From: Mixophyes australis
Lineage: Eukaryota > Chordata > Amphibia > Anura > Limnodynastidae
DNA: 64,000 nt
Direction of reading: 5' to 3'
NCBI GenBank assembly: GCA_036250195.1
Contig: JAVHZZ010000005.1
Span: 126,298,098-126,362,097, forward strand
In this document: in pieces, positions 23,058 through 34,391 of the stretch
How the letters are laid out: the number at the start of each line of letters is the position of its first letter
Position numbering within the stretch: position 1 is the stretch's first letter
The notes under the pieces: generated by a model
The model's database searches: none
What the model saw: only the letters and a program-made list of their open reading frames with translations
Told to the model about the DNA's origin: nothing
Program-made: the position numbers and the translations under genes

Positions 23058-23643
23058 GGCAACGGGAGTGGTTTGCCACAGGCCTCTCAGAGTGGAATTA
23101 GCTATGGAGCTAACAGTCTGCAGGTAAAAGGCTGTAAACCAAGTTATATACAGGTGTAGCATTTAACTTACGTTCAGTTATGTCCAGGTCAGAAACATGT
23201 GATAAAGTAGATGTAAAATGTGATTTACTTACATGCTTTAACGTGTTTGTGTCCACAGCTAGGGTGGCTGTACTGGATAGGCATTACAGAGCACCTGAGG
23301 AGACTTCCTTTAAAGACAAGGTGGGAGTGTCATCTGTCAGTCATCCAAGCCTGTGTATTTAACCTGGAGTTGTGCTCTTTTGTTAGAGGTGACTGACGCT
23401 GAACTAGTTGGCCAGTCAGTAGTGAGCTAGTCTATGTCTAGTTAGCTGTAGGGTCACCAGGAGGTGTAAGCAAAAGGGAATGCTTGCTGGTGTCATCCTG
23501 ACAGAAGAAGTGTTATTTATTGTGATGCAAACGATAAATATATTTGATTTAAAACAAGAAGTTTTCGTGTTGCTGATATCTGCTGGGTGTTCTTGCAACA
23601 GAAGGTGACAAAAGTACCACGAGAAGGGTGCGGTTTTGTTACA
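23055..23643 (+). mobile_element. Solo LTR candidate, 589 bp
   Basis: Starts TGTGGCAACGGG and ends GGTTTTGTTACA, the TG...CA ends of LTRs with a short inverted TGT/ACA. Flanks on both sides are AT repeats, so a TSD of ATATA type is compatible but not informative. No coding sequence. Superfamily (Gypsy, BEL or other) is undecided. Confidence 0.6.
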
Positions 23644-24180
23644 ATATATATATATTCCCCATTGGATTGCAAAGCTGACATGAATCAATAGATCCACCCC
23701 ATGATTTAGGCGAGCAATAAAGTGGAGAAAGAGGGTTTGTGTTTTTTTGTTTTTTTTCCTAATTGAAGTCATTTAGGAATGTTGTTTTGTGAGCCTGATT
23801 GATGTTCAGATGCAACCTGCATGCAACTTGCCTTTTAAAAAAGAGTTCAGGACTTGAGCATAGATCCCGACAATATTGCAATCCAAGATTTGTTTCAATT
23901 TGAATCTGGGTGGAAGAACGCTCTGCCTACTTTACTTGTCATATGTAGACAGAGAGAACAGACGGCAGTATATGCACACACATATGCTCACAAAAAAATA
24001 TATATATTATAAAATAAATGTTCAGCATGAGGCTAAATTACCCAGGAGAATCTGACCCACAAAAAATGAAGAACTCAAAAGCATAATCATTCATAAAAAT
24101 ATGGATTTTAGAAATCTAAAAATTTGTTTTACATTAAATACATAAATCATGATGATTTTAATGTGTAATGTAAATTCAAT
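23644..24180. other. Unassigned sequence
   Basis: AT-rich, no recognisable feature apart from a T-run near 23738-23758 and a short AT run near 24000. Confidence 0.4.
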
Positions 24181-24456
24181 GGGCCTGATTCATTAAGGAA
24201 AGTCATGTTACAATGCAAGGGGTGCAAATTAGTTTATCATTTTGCACATAAGATAAATTCTGGATTTTTTTCATGTAGTACACAAATACTTGACAGCTTT
24301 ATTTGTACACTGAAATTTAAAGTTGAGCTAGAACATGTCTTACCCCAACTATAAATCTGCCATCACATTAAAAATTTGCCTTTCCCTCCAATGCAACATG
24401 GTTTTAAAAAGGTTCAAAGTTACTATTTGTTTTGCTTTCCTTATTGAATCAGGCCC
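24181..24456. mobile_element. MITE with 22-bp terminal inverted repeats
   Basis: GGGCCTGATTCATTAAGGAA at the left and its inverted copy at the right (21 of 22 bases match over the TIR). Flanked by AAT on both sides, a possible 3-bp TSD, which would suggest a PIF/Harbinger-like origin, but this is weak. 276 bp, non-coding. Confidence 0.8.
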
Positions 24457-24546
24457 AATGTGTTTATATAGTCAATCTTTCTTGCATACACATTTTCTTT
24501 GCTATCTAGTGGCACACATACATCTAGTTTTTAATACAAAGTCTAT

Positions 24547-25746
24547 TGTCACACACTGCTCATTCGGCTTCCATAGACAAAGACTGAGACATTCACCTGT
24601 GTCTCATTAACAGACTTCAAACCTCTAAGTTCTGTTCTGCGCATGTGCAGACTGATTACCTGGCTACTTCTAATTAAGTGTCCTATTGGTTCCTGTTTTG
24701 GCTCCAGACTTGAAAAGGCACTGCCTCACTTTCCTCTGGGCCTGTTGATCAAGTTACCTGCCTGGTTAGGTTCCTACCTATTCTATGAACTCTCACCTGG
24801 ATCGTTAGTGCCTTTGCTGTGTTGCTCTTAAGGACTATACAGCTCAAGCTGCACCTGTCTCTGCTGTGTGCTATTTCATTGGCTATACAGCTTAAGCTGC
24901 ACCTGCCTCTGCTGTGTTGCTACACCACTGGTTGTAACGCTCAAGCTGCAGCTGCCTCTGCTGTATTGCTACACCACGGGCTATACTGCTCAAGCTGCAC
25001 CTGTCTCTGCTGTGTTGCTATTTCATGGGCTATACTGCTCAAGCTGCAACCACCTCCGCTGTGTGGCTACTCCATGGGCTATACTGCTCAAGCTGCAACC
25101 ACCTCCGCTGTGTGGCTACTCCACGGGCTATACCGCTCAAGCTGCAACCACCTCCTCTGTGTCCTACTCCACGGGCTATACCGCTCAAGCTGCAACCCTC
25201 TCCGCATTGGCCTCTGTGGCTCAGTGGCACTACAGGTCGTATCATCAAGCTGCTTGTTGTTCTCTTCTCTGGCTGAACTGTTCATGTATTAATGAAAGAA
25301 TTAAGGCATTGTATGGTACCGGATCCCTGTCGCATCTATTGTGATTATATTGCTAACTGGACTGTTACTCCTTCCCTTGATGTGTGCTGCTCTATTGTGA
25401 TACCATATACCTGCTGCCTTATTCTTTCCACCTGATTGCTGGACTGTTCATTCTATGCCATATCTATGTTACATGCTGATAGTTCACATTGCATATGATA
25501 TTGCCAGTGGCTCCGCCCACCTTGTACTACGCTCCTATTGTCTATATATATATATCAAGACTTTCCTGTTAATTCATCCAGTCATCATTAAACCGCTGAT
25601 TGTACTTTTATCCTGCATCTGTCATCTGTTGACCCTCTGGCTACTACTACCACTTGCCAGTGTGTTACCATACTCTCTTTTCACGAGGATCCGTTCCTAT
25701 AACACCTATTGAATGGATCCAGAGTCCAGAATACCAAACTGTGACA
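24547..25746 (+). mobile_element. Solo LTR, 1200 bp, with 5-bp TSD and internal array
   Basis: Ends TGTCACA and TGTGACA are inverted copies with TG/CA, flanked by a perfect 5-bp duplication TCTAT (24542-24546 and 25747-25751). Five-base TSDs fit Gypsy-type integrases. ATTAAACC near 25588 may be the polyadenylation area. A tandem array of 49-bp units fills 24833-25205. No internal coding region remains, as after LTR-LTR recombination. Confidence 0.85.
24833..25205 (+). repeat. 49-bp tandem array inside LTR
   Basis: About seven units containing GCTCAAGCTGCAACCACCTC-like text. Long open frames here are repeat artefacts. Confidence 0.9.
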
Positions 25747-25751
25747 TCTAT

Positions 25752-26239
25752 GTAGTGACAGTCATCACTATCAGTCGATGCTTACACCTGCCCTGTACCT
25801 GGAGCAAATGATGCAGCTAAAAAAAACCTCTGTACTGTTTTACCCTGTATGGTCAACTGTTTGTATTATATACGGCAATGCGGAAATCTTGTGGAGCTTT
25901 ATAAATATAGGCTATTAATAAAAATTATGATGTCTGGCATCTCTACTGCATGATGCTACACTTAAATTATATCATACTCTTAAAGCATATAACGTATCTT
26001 CATGAAGTAGACACATTTAACGTAGTATACGGTACTTGCAGCTCTGCAAACAAACTTACATTCATCTTTTTTTGGAAGCATTTTACATCTATTTTTTTAT
26101 GTAAAATATGTCCAACTCTACAGGAGGCCCATTATGCATAGCAGAATAGTACAATAATTCTAACAAATCTTTTTGATCTTTTTCGGTCCCTTTTCATCTG
26201 TGAGCAATGCCAGATTAAATTTGAAAATGAAGGGAAGGG
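25752..26239. other. Unassigned sequence
   Basis: AT-rich, no feature recognised. Confidence 0.4.
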
Positions 26240-27123
26240 AATGAATATTCATGTTATTATATCCATTCTTAGGGACCAAAAACAAGCACACAATCTATAA
26301 AGTAAATGGAATAAATTTAAGGAAATCTTTAATGGAAAAGGATTTCAGAGTACTTGTAGACAGTAGACCTAACAATAGGGCTCAATGTCAAGCAGCAGCT
26401 GCAAGGACCAATCAAGTATTGGCTTGCATAAAAAGGGGCAAAGATGCAAGGGATTGCAGTGTGATTTTGCCACTATATAAATCATTGGTAAGCCCTCATC
26501 TTGAATACGGAGTACTGTTCTGGGCACCACTCTATAAAAAAAGACATTTTGGAACTAGAAAGGGTTCAAAGAAGGGCAACAAAATTGATAAAGACAATGT
26601 TTACTTTAGAAAAAAGGCATCTAAGAGGGGTTATGATTTATATATATTTATGTATATTTACATATACATTAAGTGTCAATAAATAGAACTTTAATGGAAA
26701 CATTTTACCCCAAGGACTCTACACAGGACATGCGGTCACCCCCTACGGTTAGAGGAGAGGTAGTTTCACAACAAGCAAAGGAAGGGGTTCTTTACAGTAA
26801 GGGCAACCAAAATATGGAAATCACTGATAGGGAATGTTGTGATGACAAATTCAATAGATATGTTTAAGAAAAGATTAGACACATTTTTTGCGGAAAAAGG
26901 TATCCAGGGTTACGACCGTTAATTAAAATAAAGGATACTAGTGGATCCAGAGAGAAATAGAACTGCAATATTGGGTCAGGAGGGATTTTACCGGATTGAA
27001 ACAGATTGGCATTGCAACATCTGGATCGATTTCAAATATAAGAGAGGGATTTCCAAAATAGGTTGAACTTGATGGACTGGTGTCTTTTTTCAACCTCATC
27101 AACTATGTATGTTACTATGTTAC
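26240..27123 (+). pseudogene. CR1/L2/Rex1-type LINE, 3' end of ORF2
   Basis: The end of the reverse transcriptase region is readable on the plus strand: KDFRVLVDSRPNNRAQCQAA, then RDCSVILPLYKSLVSPHLEY, then ILELERVQRRATKLI after a frameshift near 26545, then RHLRGVMI. Further C-terminal text (VVMTNSIDMFKKRLDTFF) appears near 26830-26885. These motifs are characteristic of the CR1/L2/Rex1 group, where 5'-truncated copies are the rule. The fragment lacks the endonuclease and the YxDD region. A low-complexity insertion (tatatattta) lies near 26640-26690. Copy is dead. Confidence 0.75.
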
Positions 27124-27840
27124 AAATGAAAGCAAATTATGGCAAACATATTTTCATATGGGTGTACCCATACTTCCTAACTGTCCCGATTTTGTCCAAT
27201 CTGTCAAATGTCTCGCTGTCCAGACAGCTTTATCCCATTCCACTGTTGCATGCAACACTTTAAGAATCTTTTTTGAGAATGTGAAGGACTCTAGGGTGAC
27301 ACAGCTCCTTCTCCTGCTTGGTGTGACCATACCTCCAATGTTGCATGCCCATGCCCAGTTTTTGCAGCTGGCATGCAAAGGAAATGTCCAAATGTTATGA
27401 GAAATCTAAACTTGGCATATTTAGAAGAACTTCCCTAGATAAAAAGTGATGCTCTAATTTTCTTGGAAACGTTTGCAACACTGGATCCTTTTTAATAAAT
27501 TTAGAAAAGATTACCAGTATCATTAGTTTTACATTAAGAAATAAGACACACTTAGAGAAATACAGTGAGCACTGCATAAAATAATAGTATTATATATTGG
27601 ATATCTGTTTATATGTGAAGTCCTGAGCCAAAGCGAATTAATTCCCATCGACCAGCACTGTCTAATCCACTAGTCCTACCTTTTTTTGTATAAAGTATAT
27701 GTTTGCAATGGCACTACTCTGTATAAATAATCCCCATCACAGATAAATCATGTTCATAAATCCTGTTTCTCAAGCAAAACCTCCCCCTATTCAATTAATT
27801 TACCATTTTCCTACCTTAAAATAAATGGAAGAAGGTGGCG
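27124..27840. other. Unassigned sequence with a possible MITE remnant
   Basis: ATACTTCCTAACTGTCCCG at about 27170 resembles the start of a degraded miniature element, but no matching inverted end was found. Rest AT-rich. Confidence 0.3.
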
Positions 27841-28995
27841 TATAAACATAGTGTAAAATCATTGAAATATTTATTCTAAAAGAGAATATAAAGATTGCAT
27901 ACAAATTAAATAGCAGATGCATTTAGGCATGTATCAGCTCAAAGCTGTATATTCCAGAGAGCTCAGTTTCACGCGGACAATGTTCACAGCATGCAATTGA
28001 AGGAACTAGTCACTTGCTCTAGCCACACCTTTTAAGAGTTGTCTCAGAAGACTTCATCAGGAGAGGTCCAAGCAGGGCCATCCTAACAGCATAATAGGTC
28101 TTCAGGCAAAGCAGTGCACTAGGGCCCTAGCTACAAAACCACTCACAGGAATAAAAATGAAAATTATCGATAAAATTAAACTTATATTTATTGGTACCTC
28201 CAAGAAAATCTGTGTTTTAACAATAAAAAACATGATGTACAGCAGAGATTAATCCGCACAAAAACGTTTGGACAATATAACATGAGCCTTGAAGTAGAAA
28301 AGCAAAAAATTTAACATAAAAATGGTATTCAGTCATTAATTCATACAGACACAGATGGCAGAGCATGAAATGACTATGACTTATTTATTATTAATCAAGT
28401 GTTCAACACAAACAAATTGTACATAAGCAAGACAAAATCAGCACACATAATGTTTTCAAGCCGTAAAGCTATAATAAAGTTCTTCTAATATTTTGATGAA
28501 AACTAATTGTACAGAATAATTAGTAAATGTACATTGTTTTCGTCAAAAGCAAGATATGTATTCGCAACAGCAAGATCGCATGTACAAATTACAGCTGATA
28601 GTAAGATGATTAGTCCACCTAAATCTTTTAATAAAGAGGGTTTGAAGGTTCTGAATAAATCTCCCGAATAATATACTAAAAAGTTGGCAAGCCTATGGGA
28701 CCCCTATGCTCGTAGGGCCCCCGGGCAACTGTCCAGCTTTAAGACAGCACTGAGTCAATTTTTTTTATAGGGTAACAAAACTTGTGAAAGCAGGTGTGCG
28801 TTAATAACAAATATAAAATCAAAGTGATTCTACTTATAACAGAAGCCATTAACAATCAAATGTTATAATAGTACTTACAATCATAAATTCACTATCGATT
28901 TATTGATGGATTTTGCAAGTGAATATTATTAAATCAATTCCCATTACATCAAGAGTAATTCAATTCCCTTGTTCAATGGAAGTATTTGATGTAAA
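27841..28995 (-). mobile_element. PLE terminal (pLTR-like) unit, minus strand, split by a hAT
   Basis: The reverse complement aligns with 50620-51060 on both sides of the hAT at 28073-28752 (shared words GCTGATACATGCCT, TGCAATCTTT and a GATTTTAT...AACCTATAAAAA block). Near 28030-28060 on the minus strand it has CTGATGA and a short GTCT/AGAC stem, but the following GAAA is lost, so this is a decayed hammerhead. PLE origin is inferred from that motif. Confidence 0.6.
28073..28752. mobile_element. hAT-type non-autonomous element, 680 bp
   Basis: Begins CAGGGCCATCCTAA and ends with the inverted TTAAGACAGCACTG. Sequence next to both ends (GGGGCCC-type runs) matches the family of 48486-49438. Flanking 8-mers GGTCCAAG and AGTCAATT match only in part, so the TSD is decayed; the uninterrupted relative at 50770-50830 shows the insertion site. 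Confidence 0.7.
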
Positions 28996-29000
28996 CATCT

Positions 29001-29704
29001 TGTTATGGCTGACAGGGAACACCAGAAACTTGTAGAACAGGCAAGCCGCCTTTCCTGTAGAGCTGGACACGCTCACAGATACTCAGATGCCCCCAGGACT
29101 TGAACTCAGAGTAGTACAAGTTTATGATGTCGCCACAGTGCAGGCAAGGGCCAGATAGGAAGTAGAAACGGAGTCAAGTAAACAGGCCGAGGTCAGAGGG
29201 CAATAGCAGACAGCAAGGTGAGGTCCAGGCAAAAGTCGGGGGCCGCAGGAGGCAAACGAATAAAGAGAACAAGCTAAGGTCAAGGTCACAGGCAATCCAA
29301 CGAAGTCCAAAAGCAAGCCAGGGATCATACACGGGAAGTCAAACTAGAAAATCAGAACAGGAACAGGGACAGAGAACAGGAGCCTTGCTACACTGGGAGC
29401 TATAACTGGCAGTGAGGCTCAGTCCTCACTGCCTTAAGTAGTGAGGGGAACCAATAGGAGAAGAGTGCCAGCGAGCCCCCTCCCTAATACAAAAGCAGCC
29501 TAAGTCCCTATGCGAGCATGCGCATGGCTATAGACAGCTGGCCGGGCGCTGCGGCAGAGGAGACAGAGCGTCCCGGTTGTCGCCCAGGCAACCGAGACGT
29601 GGAGGGCGGAAGTGACGTCCCGGTTATCATGGAGACAGCCGGGACGTCTAGAGGCAGCAGGAAGCGAGCCGCAGCGGCTCGTCGGGGAGCCGCGGCTCGT
29701 AACA
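29001..29704. mobile_element. Solo LTR, 704 bp, 5-bp TSD CATCT
   Basis: TGTTATGG... to ...GCTCGTAACA with TG/CA ends, flanked by perfect CATCT copies (28996-29000 and 29705-29709). The 3' third is GC- and CpG-rich and shares blocks with the LTR at 61847-62610, including GGAAGTGACGTCCC (29608) and a 'GTTG...GGCAAC' palindrome (29576-29592). Orientation is not fixed. No coding part remains. Confidence 0.85.
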
Positions 29705-29766
29705 CATCTCATGCTTATGAAGATGAATGTCCTTTAAAAACTATATCTATCTATATATGTATATAT

Positions 29767-29806
<40 letters not shown>
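29705..29806. repeat. AT-rich link with (TA)n tract
   Basis: A TA run (29773-29804) abuts the 3' end of the PLE that follows on the minus strand. Confidence 0.85.
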
Positions 29807-30392
29807 TTAACCAAAATTACAGGAAATTTACCCTTTTTAAACCAATTGACTAAACATCAGTAAAACCAGTGTGCGCTTCCGGAAAAATTTGGTGCGTTAA
29901 CAGTTATAAAGGATGATCCCAAGAATATTCCTACATAAAAAAGGAGGCAATTCCATAATCAAACACGCACTAAATGCAGTGTGATGAAACCCCAATTCTC
30001 CCAACACCAACAGTCGTAGTAATTAGCGGAGTGCACCTATCTATACAGCAATGTATTCAGCTCAATAGCAATCCTTAACATAGAAGAGGAACCCTATATT
30101 TACAGTATATAAAACATCAATCTTACAAACAAAGTTGAGTGCTATACCTATCATCTTGTTAAATATTATCTGACAGTTTTGCCTCTAAATACAATTTGCA
30201 CATCAATGTCAAATATTTTTCTAACGACATTTTGTTCGATCCCAAAGGCAACATCAGATGAAAAATATAATATACTGTAATCCTATTTAAATTCAAATAT
30301 CCCCTCAACAGGTTAAAGGTAGAAACGAACCAACATTTCACATAACATTTAAAGAAATAATTTATATTACAATTGATAAACATGAAAGTTAT
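29807..30392 (-). mobile_element. 3' UTR of PLE copy A
   Basis: Non-coding tail following the PLE ORF stop at 30393. Its reverse complement aligns in order with 43377-43508 plus 48389-49735 of copy B (for example AAATATTTGACATT, TAGGATTACA and GTTGGTGTTGGGAGA). Confidence 0.8.
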
Positions 30393-31257
30393 TCAAATAA
30401 AGGGAGTAATCTCACATCCCTCATTAAGTCCTACCGGTGAAAAGGTATTAAGTGCAAAAAACCAAAATGTCTCCCTTTCGGCTAGTCGTATTATTCGATC
30501 ACCTCCTTTCATATCTAGATGAACATGTTCAATTGCTATGACTTTCAGGGATATTGGATCTGCATTGTGAAGTTCAGAAAAATGTATGGATACAATGATT
30601 ATTAACTTTTTGAATGATATTCCTTTAAGGCTCAACAATGCAAACTTTAAGGACTCTCTTTGTTTTTCACACATATTTCCTTCTAGATTCACACTCTTGT
30701 AGCTAGATGATGTTAGCAGTATCACAGTTCATAAAGGAATTGATGTTGTTAGATTTAGTTGATTTTATTTCCTTTTATATTTTACAAGTTCCGATCTCTC
30801 CAAATACTTTACTTTACGTAGACTTATATATAGCAATTTTTCATGGTTGTCATGTTCCTCAAAGCATTCAAAAAGTATAGCTTTTGAATAGCACTCTAGA
30901 TTCTCACAATTCTCTAGATTCTCACAATTTCTCCTAATTCTCATAAATTTGGTGGGATTAATATCATTCCAGTTAGTATAGTGCCGACTGGAATAATCAT
31001 TAATAACTATTACTATCAACCTTCTTAATGGGGGTATAGGTATTAATAGTATCATTCGTCTTGAATTGTATTGTAACCAGGACCAAATTAATTTAGTACA
31101 TTCCACAAAGAACTCTTTAAGATCAATCCCCAATCAGAGGTCATCTTGCAAAAAAGATTTTACTGCCTCTATTCCTTTATTGTGAAAAAAATCCACATAT
31201 TCAGCTAACACTGATGTCAATGATCCTGTCGTAATACGATTGGGCATCCCCGGGGAT
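30393..31257 (-). pseudogene. PLE ORF, RT core to GIY-YIG endonuclease end (copy A, 3' part)
   Basis: PLEs encode a telomerase-like reverse transcriptase joined to a GIY-YIG nuclease. On the minus strand: GSLTSVLAEYVDFF near 31185-31232 (RT motif after PPGRPI), FMRIRRNCENL near 30930 and the nuclease-terminal KGGDRIIRLAERETFWFFAL followed by NTFSPVGLNEG, ending at a stop at 30393. The middle RT motifs, including the YADD, are missing, so an internal deletion exists between about 31150 and 31130. At least two frames are used. The upstream ORF continues at 38461, across the L1 inserted at 31271-38447. Confidence 0.82.
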
Positions 31258-31270
31258 TAACAAGCTTTTT

Positions 31271-32434
31271 TTGGGGTGGCGTGGCTTGGAAGCCAAAATG
31301 ACCGGATGTTTGTTCAGTTAGCTCTGGTATCTATCTTCCTAGGAGTCTATTTGCACAATCTTTACAAGGATTCTTGAAGCCTTGGCTCAATGGTTTTGAG
31401 CCCTAGACGACTTAAAGACACCACTGAGCCAAATATATTTACTCAAGACCCTAAATTGAGTCCTTGTTTCCAAGGGCCTGCTCTTACCCCAGAGCCCTAT
31501 TTGACATCACTGAGACGCTCGCAGTACCAACTGCCAGTTTCATACATTACTGGAAGTGTCATCATAAGCAGCGCAGCCTTAGTGAGATCCTGACATATGA
31601 GGAGTTTCAGCTTCTTCTCTGGCGGTGATAGTGAAAGTGAAGGTTCCCGCTCCAGCAGAGAGAAGGTACCAGCAAACCGCTCCATTTCAAGTGTGAACAA
31701 ATTATATCAAAAGTTGATATATTTTAACATCCTCTTGATACATATTAACTGAGTGACTTTGTACACAGTCCGTTCGTGAAATCTCATTATAGTTGACAGA
31801 ATACCTTGCTGTGTCTTTATATTTAGCGTTAGTATTGGCTTCAGCACAACACAGCAAGCTTGTATAACTTTCAGGAGATCAGCTTGAAGAATTTATTGGT
31901 CCTGTTTTTACCCAGAACATTGTATCATTTTGCTCCTCATCTATTAGCTACATTTTATTTTCCAGTGCTGCCGACTCGTGCAGCTCTCTCTGCGGCAGTA
32001 AAATAGATATTGCATAGCTGATATACACTGGGACACCTTTGTATGCTGATGACATATGACACGGAGCTTTATTTGATATAAATCTGGTCAAAGTTTTATT
32101 CCTTGCTATTGGTACCAGTTATTGTTCTCTGGAGTGAATAACTCCACCTACTGGTGATAGAGGGAACCATCATTTTATATTAAGGCCCTGTCTGTATCAA
32201 CGGCTCCACCTGGTGGTGGAAAATATTTAGTAACTGCCTTAATTTCTATAAACAGAACTTTCTCAAAGATACCTGGCTCATGCTGTCATAACTCCACTGA
32301 TTGCCCACTATATGATTGACAAGATGAGTTTCGGTACCGGCCTGGGTGCTACCTAGGCCTCTCTGCGGGTGATGTGACCACAGGTGACTCCACAATCCGC
32401 TTCATTCATGTAAAGTAAGGCTGTTATCTCCAGT
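31271..32434 (+). promoter_or_regulatory. L1 5' UTR
   Basis: Non-coding leader between the L1 5' end and ORF1. It is expected to hold the internal promoter; no specific site is identified. Contains two diverged 'CTCCACCT..TGGTG' words near 32144 and 32205. Confidence 0.55.
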
Positions 32435-33565
32435 TTGTCTACGGCACCCCACGTTCTACACATAGGTAAAGACAAGAAGGGTCCAAAACGAAATTCTGAG
32501 AAACCTGCTGAGACATCACAATGCTCTGATATTAGACAATTCTTGAAAACCTCAGTACCCATAATTGCCTCGACTGTACCTCAAGTGACTTCCTCCCCGA
32601 ACTCACCGGCTTCAGATTCATCATTTTCTACAGCTGACACGACGTCAGCTGAAATGGCTGCTCAGAACGGCCAGGACCTAGCCGCCATTCTTCAACTAAT
32701 AAAATCACTTCCCACAAAGGAGGAACTCCCGACAAAAAAGGACTTTCAGATATTAGAAAATAGATTACATGAGACAATCCGCAAAGAGGTAGCTCACCTT
32801 CAATCTGAATTTGCCCAACTAGCTGCCAAATTGTCTATACTGGAAAGCCACAGAGAGCAATCGGAAATACGTCAGCACAGATTTCAGGAAGTCTTGGAAC
32901 GACAAGCCCAGGAATTTCAACTCCTCAATACCAGAATAGACGACCTTGATAACAGGGGTCGCAGAAACAATTTGAGGATCCGTGGTATCCCAGAGGTCAT
33001 ATCCCTCCAAGACCTGGTCCCGTTCATCACAAAGATCTTCAATGAGATTCTAGGCCATGACCCACTTGAACACATCCACTTTGATAGAGCACAGAGGGCT
33101 CTAAAACCAAGGGGTGGCCAGTTGGACTGCCCGAGAGATGTCATATGTCGTCTTCATTACTACACACAAAAGGAAGCGATCATTCAAAAAGTAAGGGGCC
33201 TGGATGGAATCGATTATGATGGTCAAAAAATACAAATATTCCAAGATCTCTCCTGGAACACCCTCCAACTCCGTAGGATGTTCAAGCCATTGACAGATGC
33301 GCTTTGCAATTGGAGCATTAAATACAGATGGAGCTTTCCATTTGGCCTCAAAGTCACACTCAATGGGCGAACAGAATCTGTGCGCTCTCCATCAGATTTG
33401 GCCCCCTTTTGCTCTGTTCTAGACATTCAAAAAGTACATCTCCCGGAGTGGCTAGATTACAATGCGAGACTTCATCCTGCGACATCTGAACCTTGGCAGA
33501 AGCCCGGAAATCCAGGGAAATCAGCAAAGCGAAGATTGATTAAGCAGGATAACCTCGAAACCTGA
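32435..33565 (+). CDS. L1 ORF1 protein (376 aa), open
   Basis: RNA-binding/chaperone protein of L1 particles. About residues 1-60 are basic and Ser/Pro-rich; 75-180 form a heptad-rich coiled coil (LPTKEELPTKKDF through LLNTRIDDLDNRG); the RRM begins with RRNNLRIRGIPE (about residue 175) and has HIHFDRAQRALKPRGG; the C-terminal domain has DVICRLHYYTQKEAIIQK, IQIFQDLSW and RSPSDLAPF. Length is normal for the family. The start at 32435 is the first ATG of the long frame and leaves a complete protein; an upstream start is not needed. The frame is intact although ORF2 is not. It lies 826 bp upstream of ORF2, longer than in mammalian L1. Confidence 0.9.
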   Translation: MSTAPHVLHIGKDKKGPKRNSEKPAETSQCSDIRQFLKTSVPIIASTVPQVTSSPNSPASDSSFSTADTTSAEMAAQNGQDLAAILQLIKSLPTKEELPTKKDFQILENRLHETIRKEVAHLQSEFAQLAAKLSILESHREQSEIRQHRFQEVLERQAQEFQLLNTRIDDLDNRGRRNNLRIRGIPEVISLQDLVPFITKIFNEILGHDPLEHIHFDRAQRALKPRGGQLDCPRDVICRLHYYTQKEAIIQKVRGLDGIDYDGQKIQIFQDLSWNTLQLRRMFKPLTDALCNWSIKYRWSFPFGLKVTLNGRTESVRSPSDLAPFCSVLDIQKVHLPEWLDYNARLHPATSEPWQKPGNPGKSAKRRLIKQDNLET

Positions 33566-34391
33566 TTTAAGTGGACGGTGATACTGAGAATTCTTATTTC
33601 ATCGTTATCTGATTATCTCATTATTCCCTGCTCTTCTGACTAGCATCTTTCTCTCTTTCCATATTGGATGTTGAATAGCTTTGTCATGTTAGCAGGTTGT
33701 GTTGTTCGTTTTTCTGAATTACAGGCTAAGCGAAGAAATCCTCTCACTAGGGTTAAGCCAGTACCCTGAGATTGACGATCCCTATTAGCTGCGTTTAATC
33801 TCATTAGAATATGTTTTACTCAGTACATTCTTTTCACTCAATGGTATCCTAGATCACTCCACTCATTCCCCCCATTGTGTAGTTTTCGATAACGGAATCA
33901 TAACCACTCCCGAGTTATTAGCAATCAACTCTTTACCTGTTTTAGGCTTCCTGGGTGTCTACAGTTGATCCCAGTGCCGTAGACCCCTATACCCCCATAT
34001 ATATATTTCTCCTTGTTTACTTTACCATATTCAGTTAAGAGTTAAACAGCCCTTTAAAGTTCGGAAGCTAGTCTTCCCTAGTTATTTCATTGACCCTTAG
34101 AATACTAGCAGTTACCTTGGTCACCTTACCCCGTTAACCCCCACCACATTACAATTTATTCCAGAGGATGGGAGTGGATTTTTTCCCCTCATTTTACTGG
34201 TGTGGTTTTTTCAATATTCTTGGATTACGTTTTGTTAGTTCTTTGCTATATGCCTTCTTTTCCTTTCCTAACTTTTCTCCCTTTCTATTCTTTGTACCCC
34301 CAAACACCTTTCAGTGTTTCCTGGAATTATTTCTCATTTGGTCCAGATTGGCAGCCTTCAATAAAGCGTTCCTTGAATTTAGCTTTCCCAC
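33566..34391 (+). other. L1 inter-ORF spacer
   Basis: T-rich, non-coding stretch between ORF1 and ORF2; short frames at 34168-34399 are treated as chance. Confidence 0.6.

Noticed and set aside
24819..25344. Overlapping frames of about 157 codons
   Set aside because: Produced by the 49-bp array inside a solo LTR; three frames are open at once and no domain is visible.
28996..29709. CpG-rich stretch as a host gene promoter or CpG island
   Set aside because: It lies wholly within a TSD-flanked solo LTR related to the one at 61847-62610.
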